In this document: positions 1 through 8,494 of the stretch, one piece after another
How positions within the stretch are numbered: position 1 is the stretch's first letter
Layout of the letters: each line of letters starts with the position of its first letter
Source of the DNA: Novosphingobium sp.
GTDB taxonomy: Bacteria > Pseudomonadota > Alphaproteobacteria > Sphingomonadales > Sphingomonadaceae
Reading direction: 5' to 3'
DNA: 64,000 nucleotides
Assembly: GCA_017744735.1 (NCBI GenBank)
Contig: JAGIAR010000001.1
Coordinates: 124,001-188,000, forward strand
The notes under the pieces: model-generated
Database searches by the model: none
The model's input: only the letters and a program-made list of their open reading frames with translations
Told to the model about the DNA's origin: nothing
Translations under genes and position numbers: made by a program

Positions 1-1
1 G

Positions 2-280
2 GAAGGCGAGATCTATCTCGGCGTGGACGGCAACTACCGTTCGAAATTTTCCTCGAACCCCACCCCCTCGATCTACACCTGGGTCGACGGCTACAATCTG
101 ACCAACTTCCGCCTCGGTTTCCGTGCGGCTGACGGGTTCAACGTCTACGGCTGGGTCCGCAATGCGTTCGACGCGCATTATTACGACCAACTCGTGCTGG
201 GGCCGAGCAACACCGGCCTGATCGCCGGCTTCCTCGGCGATCCGCGCACCTGGGGCGGCACGGTCAGGGTAGAATTCTGA
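2..280 (+). CDS. TonB-dependent receptor, C-terminal end (5' truncated by window)
   Basis: This is the last 92 codons of an outer-membrane TonB-dependent receptor that starts before the window. The open frame runs from base 2 to the TGA at 278-280. The visible part shows alternating hydrophobic and polar beta-strands, a typical 'NAFDAHYYD' barrel segment (family consensus N-x-FD-x-x-Y), a short loop with GDPRTWGG, and the terminal strand GTVRVEF ending in phenylalanine, as outer-membrane barrels do for BAM recognition. The substrate cannot be told from this piece. The TauE/SafE gene follows 46 bp downstream on the same strand. Confidence 0.9.
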   Translation, partial: EGEIYLGVDGNYRSKFSSNPTPSIYTWVDGYNLTNFRLGFRAADGFNVYGWVRNAFDAHYYDQLVLGPSNTGLIAGFLGDPRTWGGTVRVEF

Positions 281-326
281 CCGTTCCGCGATTGGCCATT
301 CGAATGCCGACTGAGAGGACCACCTC

Positions 327-1106
327 ATGTTCGATTTATCCGCACTCAGCCCCGCCGACATCCTGCCGTTCGTTCTGGTGGGATTCGCGGCGCAGATCGT
401 GGACGGGGCGCTGGGCATGGCTTTTGGGGTCCTTACCCAGACGATGCTCGTGAGCGTGCTCGGCGTCCCACCGGCGACGGCTTCGGCCAGTGTCCACCTG
501 GTCGAGCTGTTCACCACCGGGGCGTCGGGCGCGAGCCACATCGCCCACCGCAACGTCGATTGGAAGCTGTTCTGGCGGCTCGCCCCGACCGGGATCGTCG
601 GCGGGGCGGCAGGCGCCTATCTGCTCTCGAGCATCGACGCGAGCGCGGCCAAGCCGTTCGTGATGATGTATCTCGCCGCGATCGGGGTCTACCTCGGCTA
701 CAAGGCGCTCAGGCTCAACACCGCGCCCCATTTCAGGGATCCGATGATGACCGCGCCGCTGGCGGCAGCGGGCGGTTTCCTCGACGCGGCGGGCGGCGGC
801 GGCTGGGGCCCGGTCGTGACCTCCAACCTGCTGGTCCAGGGCGGCGATCCGCGCCGGACGGTCGGGACGGTCAACTCGGCCGAATTCCTCGTGACGCTGA
901 CGATCTCGGCGACCTTCCTGCTGACGCTCGGCTGGGCGGCGTTTACGCAGGCCGTGATCGGGCTGATCATCGGTGGCGTGGTCGCGGCCCCGTTCGGCGC
1001 CTATTTCGCCAAGCGGCTTCACCCGCGTGCGCTGCTCGGCGCGGTGTCGGCGCTGCTGATCGCGACCAGCATCTTCACCATCTACAGGTCGTGGCCGATC
1101 CTCTGA
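327..1106 (+). CDS. TauE/SafE (TSUP) family sulfite/anion exporter-like membrane protein
   Basis: A 259-residue inner-membrane protein of the TSUP family, which moves sulfite, sulfonates or other small organic acids. The family repeat is visible twice: an N-terminal half with G-F-x-A-x-x-x-D-G-x-x-G-M-A-F-G (about residues 19-35) and a C-terminal half with GGFLDAAGGGGWGP (about 148-161). About seven to eight hydrophobic segments separate them. Length is normal. The ATG follows GAGAGGA at good spacing. It lies just downstream of a TonB receptor, so the two may share a substrate, but nothing in the sequence identifies it. Confidence 0.9.
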   Translation: MFDLSALSPADILPFVLVGFAAQIVDGALGMAFGVLTQTMLVSVLGVPPATASASVHLVELFTTGASGASHIAHRNVDWKLFWRLAPTGIVGGAAGAYLLSSIDASAAKPFVMMYLAAIGVYLGYKALRLNTAPHFRDPMMTAPLAAAGGFLDAAGGGGWGPVVTSNLLVQGGDPRRTVGTVNSAEFLVTLTISATFLLTLGWAAFTQAVIGLIIGGVVAAPFGAYFAKRLHPRALLGAVSALLIATSIFTIYRSWPIL

Positions 1107-1136
1107 GCTTGGGCTAGAACCGCAGCCGGAGGCGCA

Positions 1137-1940
1137 ATGGACGGCAATCTCATCACGATCTGCCTGCTGACGGCGGCGATCAACCTGATCGGCGCGCTGG
1201 CCTATGCCGCGCGCATCGCCGGGGTGCGCACGCGGCGGATCGCGATGAGCTTCGCGCTGTTCAACGTGCTGATCCTGGGCTCGCGGCTTGCAAACGGCTT
1301 CCTCGGGCCGCTGCTGGCCAAGCGGGTCGAGCGCGCGATCGCGAGCGGCGGCACACACGACCTCAAGCTCGATTTCCACCTGATGCTCGCTTCGTCGAGC
1401 GCGGCGGTGCTGCTCGGCATCATTCTCGTCCCGACCGGCCAACGGATCTTCTCGGTCGCGATCGAGAAGCTCAAGCATTCGCGCTCGCTGGCGAAATTGC
1501 TGCTCAGCAGCGCCACGCCCTCGGGCGCGCGAGTGATCTACCAGTCGCTCGCCTTCCCGCGCCTGCATCTCGCCCATGCCTTGGCCAAACCGGGCGAACT
1601 CGGCTGGGGGATCGTGATCGCCAACTGCCTGGCGCAGGCGGTGCTGGCGGTGGGGGTGTTCGCTTCGATCTATGCCGGCTATCTCAATCCCGAATACCGG
1701 GTCACCGCCTCGCAGCTCAGCTCGGTGATCAACGGCTTCGCGACCATCCTGCTGTTCGCCTTCATCGACCCGCATCTTTCGGTCATCACCGACGACGCGG
1801 TCGACGGGCGAGTGAGCGAAAGCGCGTTCCGCCGGGTGGTGGTGTGGATTTCGGCCAGCCGCCTCGCGGGCACGGTGCTGGCACAGCTGTTGTTCCTCCC
1901 CGCCGCCCAGGCGGTGGCGTGGATCTCGAACTACGTGTGA
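1137..1940 (+). CDS. Amj-type lipid II flippase family protein (DUF2837)
   Basis: A 267-residue polytopic membrane protein. The N-terminal segment A-Y-A-A-R-I-A-G-V-R-T-R-R-I-A (about 22-36) followed by a hydrophobic stretch with SRLANGFLGP matches the signature of the Amj family (DUF2837), named after the Bacillus subtilis alternative lipid II flippase that substitutes for MurJ. About six hydrophobic segments are visible. GGAGG lies 4 nt before the ATG. It follows the TSUP transporter by 30 bp and is probably cotranscribed. Whether it flips lipid II here is inferred from family membership only. Confidence 0.75.
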   Translation: MDGNLITICLLTAAINLIGALAYAARIAGVRTRRIAMSFALFNVLILGSRLANGFLGPLLAKRVERAIASGGTHDLKLDFHLMLASSSAAVLLGIILVPTGQRIFSVAIEKLKHSRSLAKLLLSSATPSGARVIYQSLAFPRLHLAHALAKPGELGWGIVIANCLAQAVLAVGVFASIYAGYLNPEYRVTASQLSSVINGFATILLFAFIDPHLSVITDDAVDGRVSESAFRRVVVWISASRLAGTVLAQLLFLPAAQAVAWISNYV

Positions 1941-1998
1941 GGCTTGCCAAGCCGGACGCGGCGGGGCAGCATCTCCCGAAAATTGCCGGAGAGAGACC

Positions 1999-2493
1999 AT
2001 GCCGAATGTTCCGCTGGAACAGCGCGTCGAAATCGAAGAGCTGATGGCGCGGTATTGCTGGGCGCTCGATACCGGCGATTTCGACGGCTATGCCGACACT
2101 TTCGCCGAAGACGGCTGGCTGTCGCACTGGCCGCAGGGGAAATGCGTCGGCCGCGAAGGACTGAAGCGGGCGACGGATTCGCTGTGGTATGACCGGCCCA
2201 ATCACTACCTCGGCCGCCAGCACCGCTTCAGCGCGGTGATCATGAGCCCCGAGGACGGCGACCTTGCCAAAGGCGTGCGGATCAAGGCGTTCTGGTCGAT
2301 CCTGCAGCACGATGTGGAGACCTTCGAAAACCGCGTGTTCGGCATGGGCACCTGGGACACGCTGGCAGTGAAAGGCAGCGACGGCGAATGGCGCTTCAAG
2401 AGCGTCGAGGTTGACCTGTGGATCAACGGCCAGGTGCCTTGGGTCGGCGATCCGAAAGCGTGGAAGAACCCGCCGGCGCAGGCTGCGGAGTAA
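1999..2493 (+). CDS. NTF2/SnoaL-like domain protein
   Basis: A 164-residue soluble protein with the cone-shaped NTF2-like fold signature: an N-terminal helix with I-E-E-L-M-A-R-Y-C-W-A-L-D-T-G-D-F-D, then 'FAEDGWLSHW', a hydrophobic strand region and a C-terminal 'GEWRFKSVEVD' strand. This pattern is shared by ketosteroid isomerase, scytalone dehydratase and SnoaL-type enzymes, and the D-x-F-x-E-D-G motif is the usual polar residue cluster near the pocket. The substrate is unknown. GGAGAGA precedes the ATG. The gene ends just before an intergenic repeat that separates it from a convergent NTF2-like gene. Confidence 0.8.
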   Translation: MPNVPLEQRVEIEELMARYCWALDTGDFDGYADTFAEDGWLSHWPQGKCVGREGLKRATDSLWYDRPNHYLGRQHRFSAVIMSPEDGDLAKGVRIKAFWSILQHDVETFENRVFGMGTWDTLAVKGSDGEWRFKSVEVDLWINGQVPWVGDPKAWKNPPAQAAE

Positions 2494-2504
2494 CGACCTT
2501 GCTC

Positions 2505-2652
2505 CTCTCCCCTTGCGGGAGAGGATACGAAGGCTTGGCAGCTCGCTGTCTAGCCGCAGTTGGAGAGGGGAACGCGTGGCAAAGCCCCCCTCTCCAAGCT
2601 TCGCTAGCCGCTGTCGCGACAAGCTGCGCTATCCTCTCCCGCAAGGGGAGAG
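2505..2652. repeat. Nested inverted-repeat intergenic element, copy 1
   Basis: A 148-bp palindromic element lies between two convergent genes. The outer arms, 2505-2526 and 2631-2652, are perfect 22-bp inverted repeats, each itself a small hairpin around TTGCGGG. Inner arms 2560-2570 and 2587-2597 are perfect 11-bp inverted repeats. The core reads GGATACGAAGGCTTGGCAG and is clearly related to the core at 60630-60650. It resembles the non-coding repeat families of sphingomonad genomes and probably also ends transcription from both sides. Confidence 0.85.
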
Positions 2653-2661
2653 GATCAAAGG

Positions 2662-3033
2662 CTAGTCCAGCGCCAGCGGATAGGTCCCGTGGCCTTCGAA
2701 CACCTTGCCGTCCCGCAAACGCAGCACATCGATCCGTTCGGGCGCGTCGAGCCCGGGATGCGTAAAGCCGATCAGCAGCGTATCGACCCCCGCCTGGAGG
2801 CTGCCGAGCGCGAAGCGCAGGGTCGGCCGCTCGGCAAGCGCCGCGGTCCAGTAGTCCCGCAGCGCCGCCTTTCCGCGGATCACGCCGCCGCTTTCCGTCA
2901 CGACCCGCGCAGCCAGCGGGGAAGTGAACACCACATCGTCGTGAAACAGCTCCAGCACCCCTTCGACGTCATGCGCGTCGAAGGCCGCGGCCCAGCGCCG
3001 CGCGAACTCCGCCGGATCGGCCAGCCCGCTCAT
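2662..3033 (-). CDS. NTF2-like domain protein coupled to an SDR
   Basis: A 123-residue NTF2/SnoaL-like protein: 'FARRWAAAFDAHDVEGVLELFHDDVVFTSP' at the N terminus is the classic opening of this fold, followed by 'GKAALRDYWTAAL'. A small-molecule isomerase, lyase or binding role is possible; the substrate is unknown. Its ATG shares one base with the stop of the upstream SDR gene (TAATG at 3031-3035), so translation is coupled and the two probably act on the same compound. It is convergent with the NTF2-like gene at 1999-2493. Confidence 0.8.
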   Translation of the reverse strand: MSGLADPAEFARRWAAAFDAHDVEGVLELFHDDVVFTSPLAARVVTESGGVIRGKAALRDYWTAALAERPTLRFALGSLQAGVDTLLIGFTHPGLDAPERIDVLRLRDGKVFEGHGTYPLALD

Positions 3034-3776
3034 TAGGCCTGCGCGAGCCGTTCCAGCAGCGCGTCGGTGGTCCCGTCGCGCTCGGACCAGCGCAGCGGCA
3101 GGACATTCCCGACAAGGTTCTCATAGGCCTCGGGCTGTTGCTCGAAGTTCCCCATGGTTTCGTCGATATAGGCGTCGAGCGGCATGTAGCCCGGGCGAGT
3201 TTCCTGCCCCGGGGTAAGCCCGGTCTGGACCCCCGGCGGGGCGATCTCGATCACCTGGACCTGCCCCTTGAGCCGCTGGCGCAGCGACAGGCTGTAGGAA
3301 TGGATCGCGGCCTTGCTCGCGCTATAGGCCGGGGCACCCGGCAGCGGGGTGAAGGCGAGGCCCGAAGAGACCGTGCAGAGCGTCGCGTTGGGCTTGCCCG
3401 CCAGCAGCGGGATCAGCCCCTCGGCCATCCGCATAGTGCCGAGCAGATTGATGTTGAGCACCTCTTCCGCGGTCGCGATCGTGCCGCCGCTGCCGAGTTC
3501 CTGCCGCGTCATCACCCCGGCCGAGAGGATCGCGACATTGAGCTCCGGAAAATCGCGCTTGAGCTTGGCGATCGCCTGTTCGACCGAGGCGCCGTCCGCC
3601 ACGTCGAGCGGCAGGGCGACCATCCGTTCGCGCCCGGCGATCGTTTCCTGCAGGCGCGCCTCGCCGCGTCCGGCCACGATCACCGTATTGCCGAGGTCGT
3701 GGAAGCGCCAGGCAAGCGCCTGCCCGATCCCCGAGCCGCCGCCGGTGACCAGGATCGTGTTGCCGGTGAGTTTCAT
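3033..3776 (-). CDS. Short-chain dehydrogenase/reductase (DltE-like)
   Basis: A 247-residue classical SDR. The cofactor motif TGGGSGIG (about residues 11-18) and the active-site YSASK (about 150-154), preceded by a serine-containing strand ending in TVSSG, are intact. The sequence resembles the DltE/COG3967 branch of the family. It probably oxidises or reduces a small alcohol or ketone with NAD(P). The downstream NTF2-like gene is coupled by a TAATG junction. The start is preceded by AAAGGCGA at usable spacing. Substrate not identifiable. Confidence 0.88.
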   Translation of the reverse strand: MKLTGNTILVTGGGSGIGQALAWRFHDLGNTVIVAGRGEARLQETIAGRERMVALPLDVADGASVEQAIAKLKRDFPELNVAILSAGVMTRQELGSGGTIATAEEVLNINLLGTMRMAEGLIPLLAGKPNATLCTVSSGLAFTPLPGAPAYSASKAAIHSYSLSLRQRLKGQVQVIEIAPPGVQTGLTPGQETRPGYMPLDAYIDETMGNFEQQPEAYENLVGNVLPLRWSERDGTTDALLERLAQA

Positions 3777-3841
3777 GGGGATCGCCTTTCGTGTTCGTCT
3801 GGACAGCCGAACTAGGAAGCGATCCCCGGAATGGAAGGGCC

Positions 3842-4069
3842 TCAGCGCGCTTTATAATATCCAGCGCGCGAATTGGCCCACCAGACCTCGCCGACCCCGA
3901 CCAGTGCCAGCAGCACGCCATAGACGGACCACTGGATCTGGTTCGCCATGAAGCTGTTGAGGAAGGCGATCCCGAGCCCCTGGAGGATCCAGATGCCGCC
4001 CATCGCGATCATCAGCAGGCCGAGCAGCGTGGTCACCGCGCGGAACACTCCGTTCAACAATTCAGACAT
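3842..4069 (-). CDS. Small membrane protein, unrecognised
   Basis: A 75-residue protein with two predicted transmembrane segments (about residues 8-30 and 45-62): 'LLGLLMIAMGGIWILQGLGI' and 'VYGVLLALVGVGEVWW'. I do not recognise a family beyond generic small sphingomonad inner-membrane proteins. The chosen ATG at 4067-4069 has a strong GGGAGGAG site upstream; longer readings of the frame run into msrB and lack a ribosome site. It lies 26 bp downstream of msrB on the same strand and is probably cotranscribed. Confidence 0.75.
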   Translation of the reverse strand: MSELLNGVFRAVTTLLGLLMIAMGGIWILQGLGIAFLNSFMANQIQWSVYGVLLALVGVGEVWWANSRAGYYKAR

Positions 4070-4095
4070 TTGCTCACTCCTCCCGATGCCCGGCC

Positions 4096-4605
4096 TCAAG
4101 TGAGCCCGGGCAGAAACTTCAATGCCAGGCCGTTCATGCAATAGCGCAGGCCGGTCGGCTTGGGCCCGTCGTCGAACACATGGCCCAGGTGCCCGCCGCA
4201 GGTCTTGCACCGCACTTCGGTGCGCGGCACGCCGATCTTGTAGTCGGTGCGCTTGACGATCGCGTTCGGCAGCACGTCCCAGAAGCTCGGCCAGCCGGTG
4301 TGGCTGTCGAACTTGGTTGCGGAGCTGAACGCATGCGTCTCGCAGCCGAGGCAGGCGAAAATGCCCGTGCGATGTTCTTCGAGCAGCGGGCTGCTGTAGG
4401 GCGGCTCGGTCGAGGCCTCGCGCAGCACCGCATAGGACGCCGAACCGAGCTGCGCGCGCCAGTCGGCCGCGCTCTTGCGGACCGGGAAATCGCCCTCGGG
4501 CTCCTCGTCCTCGGCCTGCCCGCTGCGGTTGAGCAGCACCCCGCCCCCGATGGCGAGCGCAACCACGGCGACGCTCGTCATTCCCAGCATCTCGCGGCGT
4601 GTCAT
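4096..4605 (-). CDS. msrB: Peptide-methionine (R)-S-oxide reductase, exported form
   Basis: MsrB reduces methionine-R-sulfoxide in oxidised proteins. This 169-residue copy has an N-terminal twin-arginine-like leader (MTRREMLGMTSVAVVALAIGG) and so probably acts in the periplasm. The zinc site is visible as C-L-G-C (about residue 95) and C-K-T-C (about 139), and the catalytic cysteine is in RYCMNG near the C terminus, with GHLGHVFDDGP before it. The usual 'RYCINSASL' is here 'RYCMNGLAL', a mild variation. A small membrane-protein gene follows in the same direction. Confidence 0.93.
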   Translation of the reverse strand: MTRREMLGMTSVAVVALAIGGGVLLNRSGQAEDEEPEGDFPVRKSAADWRAQLGSASYAVLREASTEPPYSSPLLEEHRTGIFACLGCETHAFSSATKFDSHTGWPSFWDVLPNAIVKRTDYKIGVPRTEVRCKTCGGHLGHVFDDGPKPTGLRYCMNGLALKFLPGLT

Positions 4606-4672
4606 CGGGGCCTCTCCAAAGCTTCGCTTGCTAAGGAGATAGGCCCGCCCGTCGGAGGTGTCTATCGGCTAA

Positions 4673-6916
4673 TCAGAAGTCCCAGTTGACCCCGACCCCC
4701 AGCTCACGGCCCTTGTCGAGCGGCGAGAAGGTCCCCGCCGCCGGGCTCGGGTCGAACGGGCGGTTGTTGCCGTCGGAATAAGTCCCGCCGGCGAAAGGCA
4801 GTTGCGTGTCGCCGCCGAACTGGACTTCGTCGAGCAAATTGCGGCCGAACACGCTGAAGGTGATCCCGCTGCCGGTAAGCTTCAGCGACAAATCAGCGTC
4901 CAGCCGGTCGGAGGCCGAATTGAAGCCCCAGTTGTTGTCGGTGTAGGCATAGGCGCTGCGGTGCTGGAAGAACACGCTGCCTGTCAGCGTGCCGAGCGCG
5001 CCCAGCTCGGATCCGTAGCTGGCGCTGCCGCCCCAGCTCCATTTCGGCGCGCGCGGCAGGGCCAGTGCCAGGTCCGCCGCGTCGATCGCGCCGTCGGAAT
5101 TGAGATCGAAGAACACCTTCCGGTATTGCGCGTCGGTGTAGCCGAGATCCGCGGTGAGCGAGAGCCCGCTGGCGGGCGTCACCGTCGCCTCCAACTCGCC
5201 GCCGCGGATGCGCGCATCGGCGGTGTTGTAGATCGACTGCGCGAGGCCCGAGGTGAGCGACGGCACGTTGATCTCGCGCTGGAGGTTCGCGACCTCCATC
5301 CAGTAGAGCGCGCCGCTGAGCTGGAAGATGCCCGAGCGGTACTTGCCGCCCAGTTCGTAGCTGTCGACGCGCTCCTGGTTGTAGGTCGGCGAGCCGAGCT
5401 CGGCCGAAACCTGCTCGAACGCCTGCGGCTGGGTGATCCGCAGATTGTAGCCGCCCGAACGGAACCCGCGGGTCCAGCTCGCATAGATACTGCCGTCTTC
5501 GGAGGGCTTGAAGGTCAGCGCGACCTTGGGCGAAAGGCTGTCCCATGCATGGCTGTCGGTAAAGCCGTTGTTCTCGCCCGGCACGTTCTCGCCGGTGACC
5601 GGACAGGTGCCCTCGATCGGCGAACACGCATCGCGCGGGCGGACGTAGGTCACGATCGCGCTCTTTTCCTCGCGCGACCAGCGCAACCCGCCGGTCAGCG
5701 TCCAGGCGTCGGCCAGGCGGTAATCGAGCTGGCTGTAGAGCGCATAGACGTCATGGCCCTCGGTGCCGCCGCCGTACTGGTTGATCCCGAGATACCGGAC
5801 CTCGTCGTAGCCGACGTTCTGATGGAAGAAATAGCCGCCGGCGATCACCGAGACCGGCCCGTAGTCGGCGGTGTAATACAGCTCGTTCGACCATTGGTCC
5901 TGCTTCGTGCGGGTATCCGAATGGAAGATCGTCAGCGGCGATGAATCGATGTCGTTGCGGGTCTTGAGATCGTAGGTGCGCCAGCCGAAAACGTCGGTCA
6001 GCTTGCCTGGGCCGAGATCGTATTCGCCCTTCGCGGTCACCGATCCGGCGCGGCTGTGGTAGAAGCCCGGCTCGTTGATCGAGATCTCGAAATTGTCGCG
6101 CGCGTGCTGGCCGTTGTTGTGGGTCGGCGCGCCGTCGCCGTCGCTCCTGGTCCAGTCGCCCTTGACCGTGAAGCGCAGGCGCTCGGTCGCGAGCCAGGTC
6201 AGTCCGCCCCGCAGCATGGTGGTCTCGGCCTTGCCGAACGGCTGGTCGTTGTAGCTGTTGCGGAAATAGCCGCCGTCGTCGCTGTGGAGCGCGCCGAGCC
6301 GGAGTGCGAGCGTGTCGCTGAGCGGGCCGGACACCACCGCGCGTTCGGTCAGCATCGGCTTGCCGCGGCCGCCATCGACCGGGCCTTCCAGCGTCATCCC
6401 GGCATGGCCTTCCCATTCGAAGCTCGGGTCGGCGGTCTGGACCAGCACTGCGCCGCCGGTGGTGTTGCGCCCGAAGGCGACCCCCTGCGGCCCGCGCAGG
6501 ACGGTGACGCTCTGCACATCGAGCAGATCGAACACGTCGCCCGCGTTGATCCCCTGGTAGACGCCGTCGACGAAGATCCCGACCGCCGGATCGATCGAGG
6601 GGATCGAGCTGTTGATCCCAAGCCCGCGGATCGAGAAGTTCGCGACCCCGGCGAAAGTGCCGATCGCATCGAGCGAGACGTTGGGCGCGGCGTAGCTCAG
6701 GGTCGAAAGATCCTGCAGCTGGCGCTTGTCCAGCTCGGGCTTGCCGACCGTGTCGACGCTGCCGGGATAGTCGAGCGAGTCGGTGCCGGGATCCTTGGCA
6801 GTAACGACGATCGCGCTGCCCTCGCTCGCGTCTTCGGCGAAGGCGGGCGCGGCAGCGAGACAGGCGACGGCGATTGCGGCGAGCGACGCCGTGCGCCCCA
6901 TTCCCTGTTGCGACAT
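4673..6916 (-). CDS. TonB-dependent receptor, full length
   Basis: An outer-membrane TonB-dependent receptor of 747 residues. It has a signal peptide (MSQQGMGRTASLAAIAVACL..AFA), a TonB-box-like EGSAIVVTA just after it, a plug domain with 'SIRGLGINSS' and 'VTVLRGPQGVAFGRNTTGGAV', and a 22-strand-type barrel ending in GVNWDF. The plug resembles the FecA/CirA-like 'Sphingomonas' receptor expansion, whose substrates range from siderophores to plant polymers; no partner gene fixes the ligand. The ATG at 6914-6916 was chosen because the signal peptide begins there and GGAGAA precedes it; an in-frame extension upstream looks non-coding. Confidence 0.92.
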   Translation of the reverse strand: MSQQGMGRTASLAAIAVACLAAAPAFAEDASEGSAIVVTAKDPGTDSLDYPGSVDTVGKPELDKRQLQDLSTLSYAAPNVSLDAIGTFAGVANFSIRGLGINSSIPSIDPAVGIFVDGVYQGINAGDVFDLLDVQSVTVLRGPQGVAFGRNTTGGAVLVQTADPSFEWEGHAGMTLEGPVDGGRGKPMLTERAVVSGPLSDTLALRLGALHSDDGGYFRNSYNDQPFGKAETTMLRGGLTWLATERLRFTVKGDWTRSDGDGAPTHNNGQHARDNFEISINEPGFYHSRAGSVTAKGEYDLGPGKLTDVFGWRTYDLKTRNDIDSSPLTIFHSDTRTKQDQWSNELYYTADYGPVSVIAGGYFFHQNVGYDEVRYLGINQYGGGTEGHDVYALYSQLDYRLADAWTLTGGLRWSREEKSAIVTYVRPRDACSPIEGTCPVTGENVPGENNGFTDSHAWDSLSPKVALTFKPSEDGSIYASWTRGFRSGGYNLRITQPQAFEQVSAELGSPTYNQERVDSYELGGKYRSGIFQLSGALYWMEVANLQREINVPSLTSGLAQSIYNTADARIRGGELEATVTPASGLSLTADLGYTDAQYRKVFFDLNSDGAIDAADLALALPRAPKWSWGGSASYGSELGALGTLTGSVFFQHRSAYAYTDNNWGFNSASDRLDADLSLKLTGSGITFSVFGRNLLDEVQFGGDTQLPFAGGTYSDGNNRPFDPSPAAGTFSPLDKGRELGVGVNWDF

Positions 6917-6978
6917 ATGTTCTGTTCTCCAGACCGCGATGCGGCGTGCGCGGCCCTTTGGCTGCACCGCAGCATTAA

Positions 6979-6989
6979 GTCAAATTGAC
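6979..6989. promoter_or_regulatory. Palindromic site upstream of the TonB receptor
   Basis: GTCAAATTGAC is a perfect 11-bp palindrome about 63 bp upstream of the receptor start at 6916. Read on the minus strand its right half extends into TTGACTTA, which could serve as a -35 element, but I see no good -10. The 10-mer TAAGTCAAAT at 6976-6985 recurs exactly upstream of the porin gene (26751-26760). An operator or promoter element is possible; weakly supported. Confidence 0.25.
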
Positions 6990-7007
6990 GCTACGGAATT
7001 CTAGGTT

Positions 7008-7910
7008 TCAAAGCGCTATCAACTCCACTTCCGGCAGCTGCGCGGCTCCGGGCTGCTCCGGCCAGTGTGCGAAATTGAGCACCGAGCCGTCCTTGCGGAC
7101 ATCGGCCACCCTGCTCACGTCGATCTCGCCCAGCACCCACTGCTTGGCATCGAGCTCGCCGATCGCGGCGATTCCGGTCTCGGGAAAGCCGCGGTCGGGC
7201 GGGCAGTAGATCCCGGCGATACCGTGATTGACGTCCACCGCCGGCGACCAGCCGGCCTCGCCCACCGTGGGCGCGTGGATGACGTAGCACTGGCCCTCGA
7301 GCGCCCGCGCCATCGCGCCGATCTTGACCCGGTTGTAGCCTGCGACCGTGTCGGTGCAGCTCGGCACCAGGATGATCTCCGCGCCCGCCTCCACCAGCGC
7401 GCGGCCGAGCAGCGGGAATTCGGAATCGTAGCAGATCAGCACGCCGATCCGCCCGAGCTCGGTTTCGAACAGCCGCAGCGGCCCGCCGGCATGGACCTTC
7501 CACTGCTCGCGCTCGAAGCGGGTCATCACCAGCTTTTCCTGGCTACCCATCGTGCCCGAGGGCGTGAACAGCCGCGCGACGTTGCGATAGCGGCCCTCGC
7601 GATAGACCGGCATGCTCGCGGCGAGGATGTGCATGTCGTGCTCGCGCGCCAGCTCGATGTGCAGCGCATCGACGTGCGGCGCGAGCGCGGAGACCTGTTC
7701 GAGCGAGGCGTTGAGGTCGCCCATCGTATCCGCATTGAGCGAAGCCAGCTCCATCGCGCCGTATTCGGGAAACACCGCCAGCTTCGCCCCGCGCCGGGCG
7801 GCGTAATCGACCCAGCCGGTGACCTTCTTGATGTAGTGATCCCAGCTGTCATGGCGGTCGATCGGATATTGCGCGGCCGCGGCCAGGAATTTGGTCTTGT
7901 TCGAACTCAA
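7008..7910 (-). CDS. Carbon-nitrogen hydrolase (nitrilase superfamily)
   Basis: A 300-residue amidase/nitrilase-fold enzyme. The Glu-Lys-Cys triad is visible: E in VFPEYGAME, K in GSQEKLVMTRFE, and C in GVLICYDSEFP. Such enzymes hydrolyse amides or nitriles; the branch next to a GNAT enzyme is of unknown substrate. I place the start at TTG 7908-7910, which overlaps the GNAT stop as TTGA and has GGATGAG upstream. An ATG at 7973 exists in frame but would overlap GNAT by 67 bp. In many bacteria the GNAT and hydrolase domains are one fused protein, which fits a common job here. Confidence 0.9.
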   Translation of the reverse strand: MSSNKTKFLAAAAQYPIDRHDSWDHYIKKVTGWVDYAARRGAKLAVFPEYGAMELASLNADTMGDLNASLEQVSALAPHVDALHIELAREHDMHILAASMPVYREGRYRNVARLFTPSGTMGSQEKLVMTRFEREQWKVHAGGPLRLFETELGRIGVLICYDSEFPLLGRALVEAGAEIILVPSCTDTVAGYNRVKIGAMARALEGQCYVIHAPTVGEAGWSPAVDVNHGIAGIYCPPDRGFPETGIAAIGELDAKQWVLGEIDVSRVADVRKDGSVLNFAHWPEQPGAAQLPEVELIAL

Positions 7911-8494
7911 AGCGATCTCATCCAATATTGCATCGGCTTGGGGCTTTCGCCCGCCTCGCCGTGTTCTTTCCATGCCAGTTGCGTGGTGAGCCCTTCCACC
8001 GGCGCGTAGCCGCGCCTGCGCCAGAACTCGTCGAGCGGGCGATAGGCTTCGGGTCGCGCAGGATGGTCTGGCGGGCGGATCACCGAAGCGAAGGTCGCGG
8101 CTTCCGCTCCAGCCCGGCGCGCCGCGCTTTCGCGGTGATCGAAGAAGGCGTGGCCGATCCCGTGCCCGCGATAGCGTGGCAGCAGCACGCTCTCACCGAA
8201 ATAGAACAGCGTCGCCGTGTCGATCCCGTGCTCCTCGAAGGTCGAGCGGAACTCCGGCTTCTGCGCCGACATCGGCGAGGCCGTGGCGGCGCCGACGATG
8301 TCGGGCCCTTCGAAGGCGGCGACCAACACCGCATGAGGCGCGGCGGCAAACTCGGCGAGATAGCGATGCTCGTATTCCGCATCGCCATCATAGAGATAGG
8401 GGTAGTCCGCGAAGACCGCGATCCGCAGCACCGCCAGGCCGGGGAGATGCGCGGCGAGCTCGTCGCCCGCGAGCGGACGGACCTGAATGGTCAC
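7907..8494 (-). CDS. GNAT family N-acetyltransferase
   Basis: A 195-residue GNAT-fold acetyltransferase. The acetyl-CoA pyrophosphate-binding motif A is present as LPRYRGHGIGHAFFDHRE (R-x-x-G-x-G/A), with the typical C-terminal beta-bulge region following. It transfers an acetyl group to an amine of unknown identity. Its ATG overlaps the upstream NTF2-like stop by 4 nt and its stop overlaps the nitrilase TTG start by 4 nt, so the three genes form a tightly coupled operon. Confidence 0.88.
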   Translation of the reverse strand: MTIQVRPLAGDELAAHLPGLAVLRIAVFADYPYLYDGDAEYEHRYLAEFAAAPHAVLVAAFEGPDIVGAATASPMSAQKPEFRSTFEEHGIDTATLFYFGESVLLPRYRGHGIGHAFFDHRESAARRAGAEAATFASVIRPPDHPARPEAYRPLDEFWRRRGYAPVEGLTTQLAWKEHGEAGESPKPMQYWMRSL

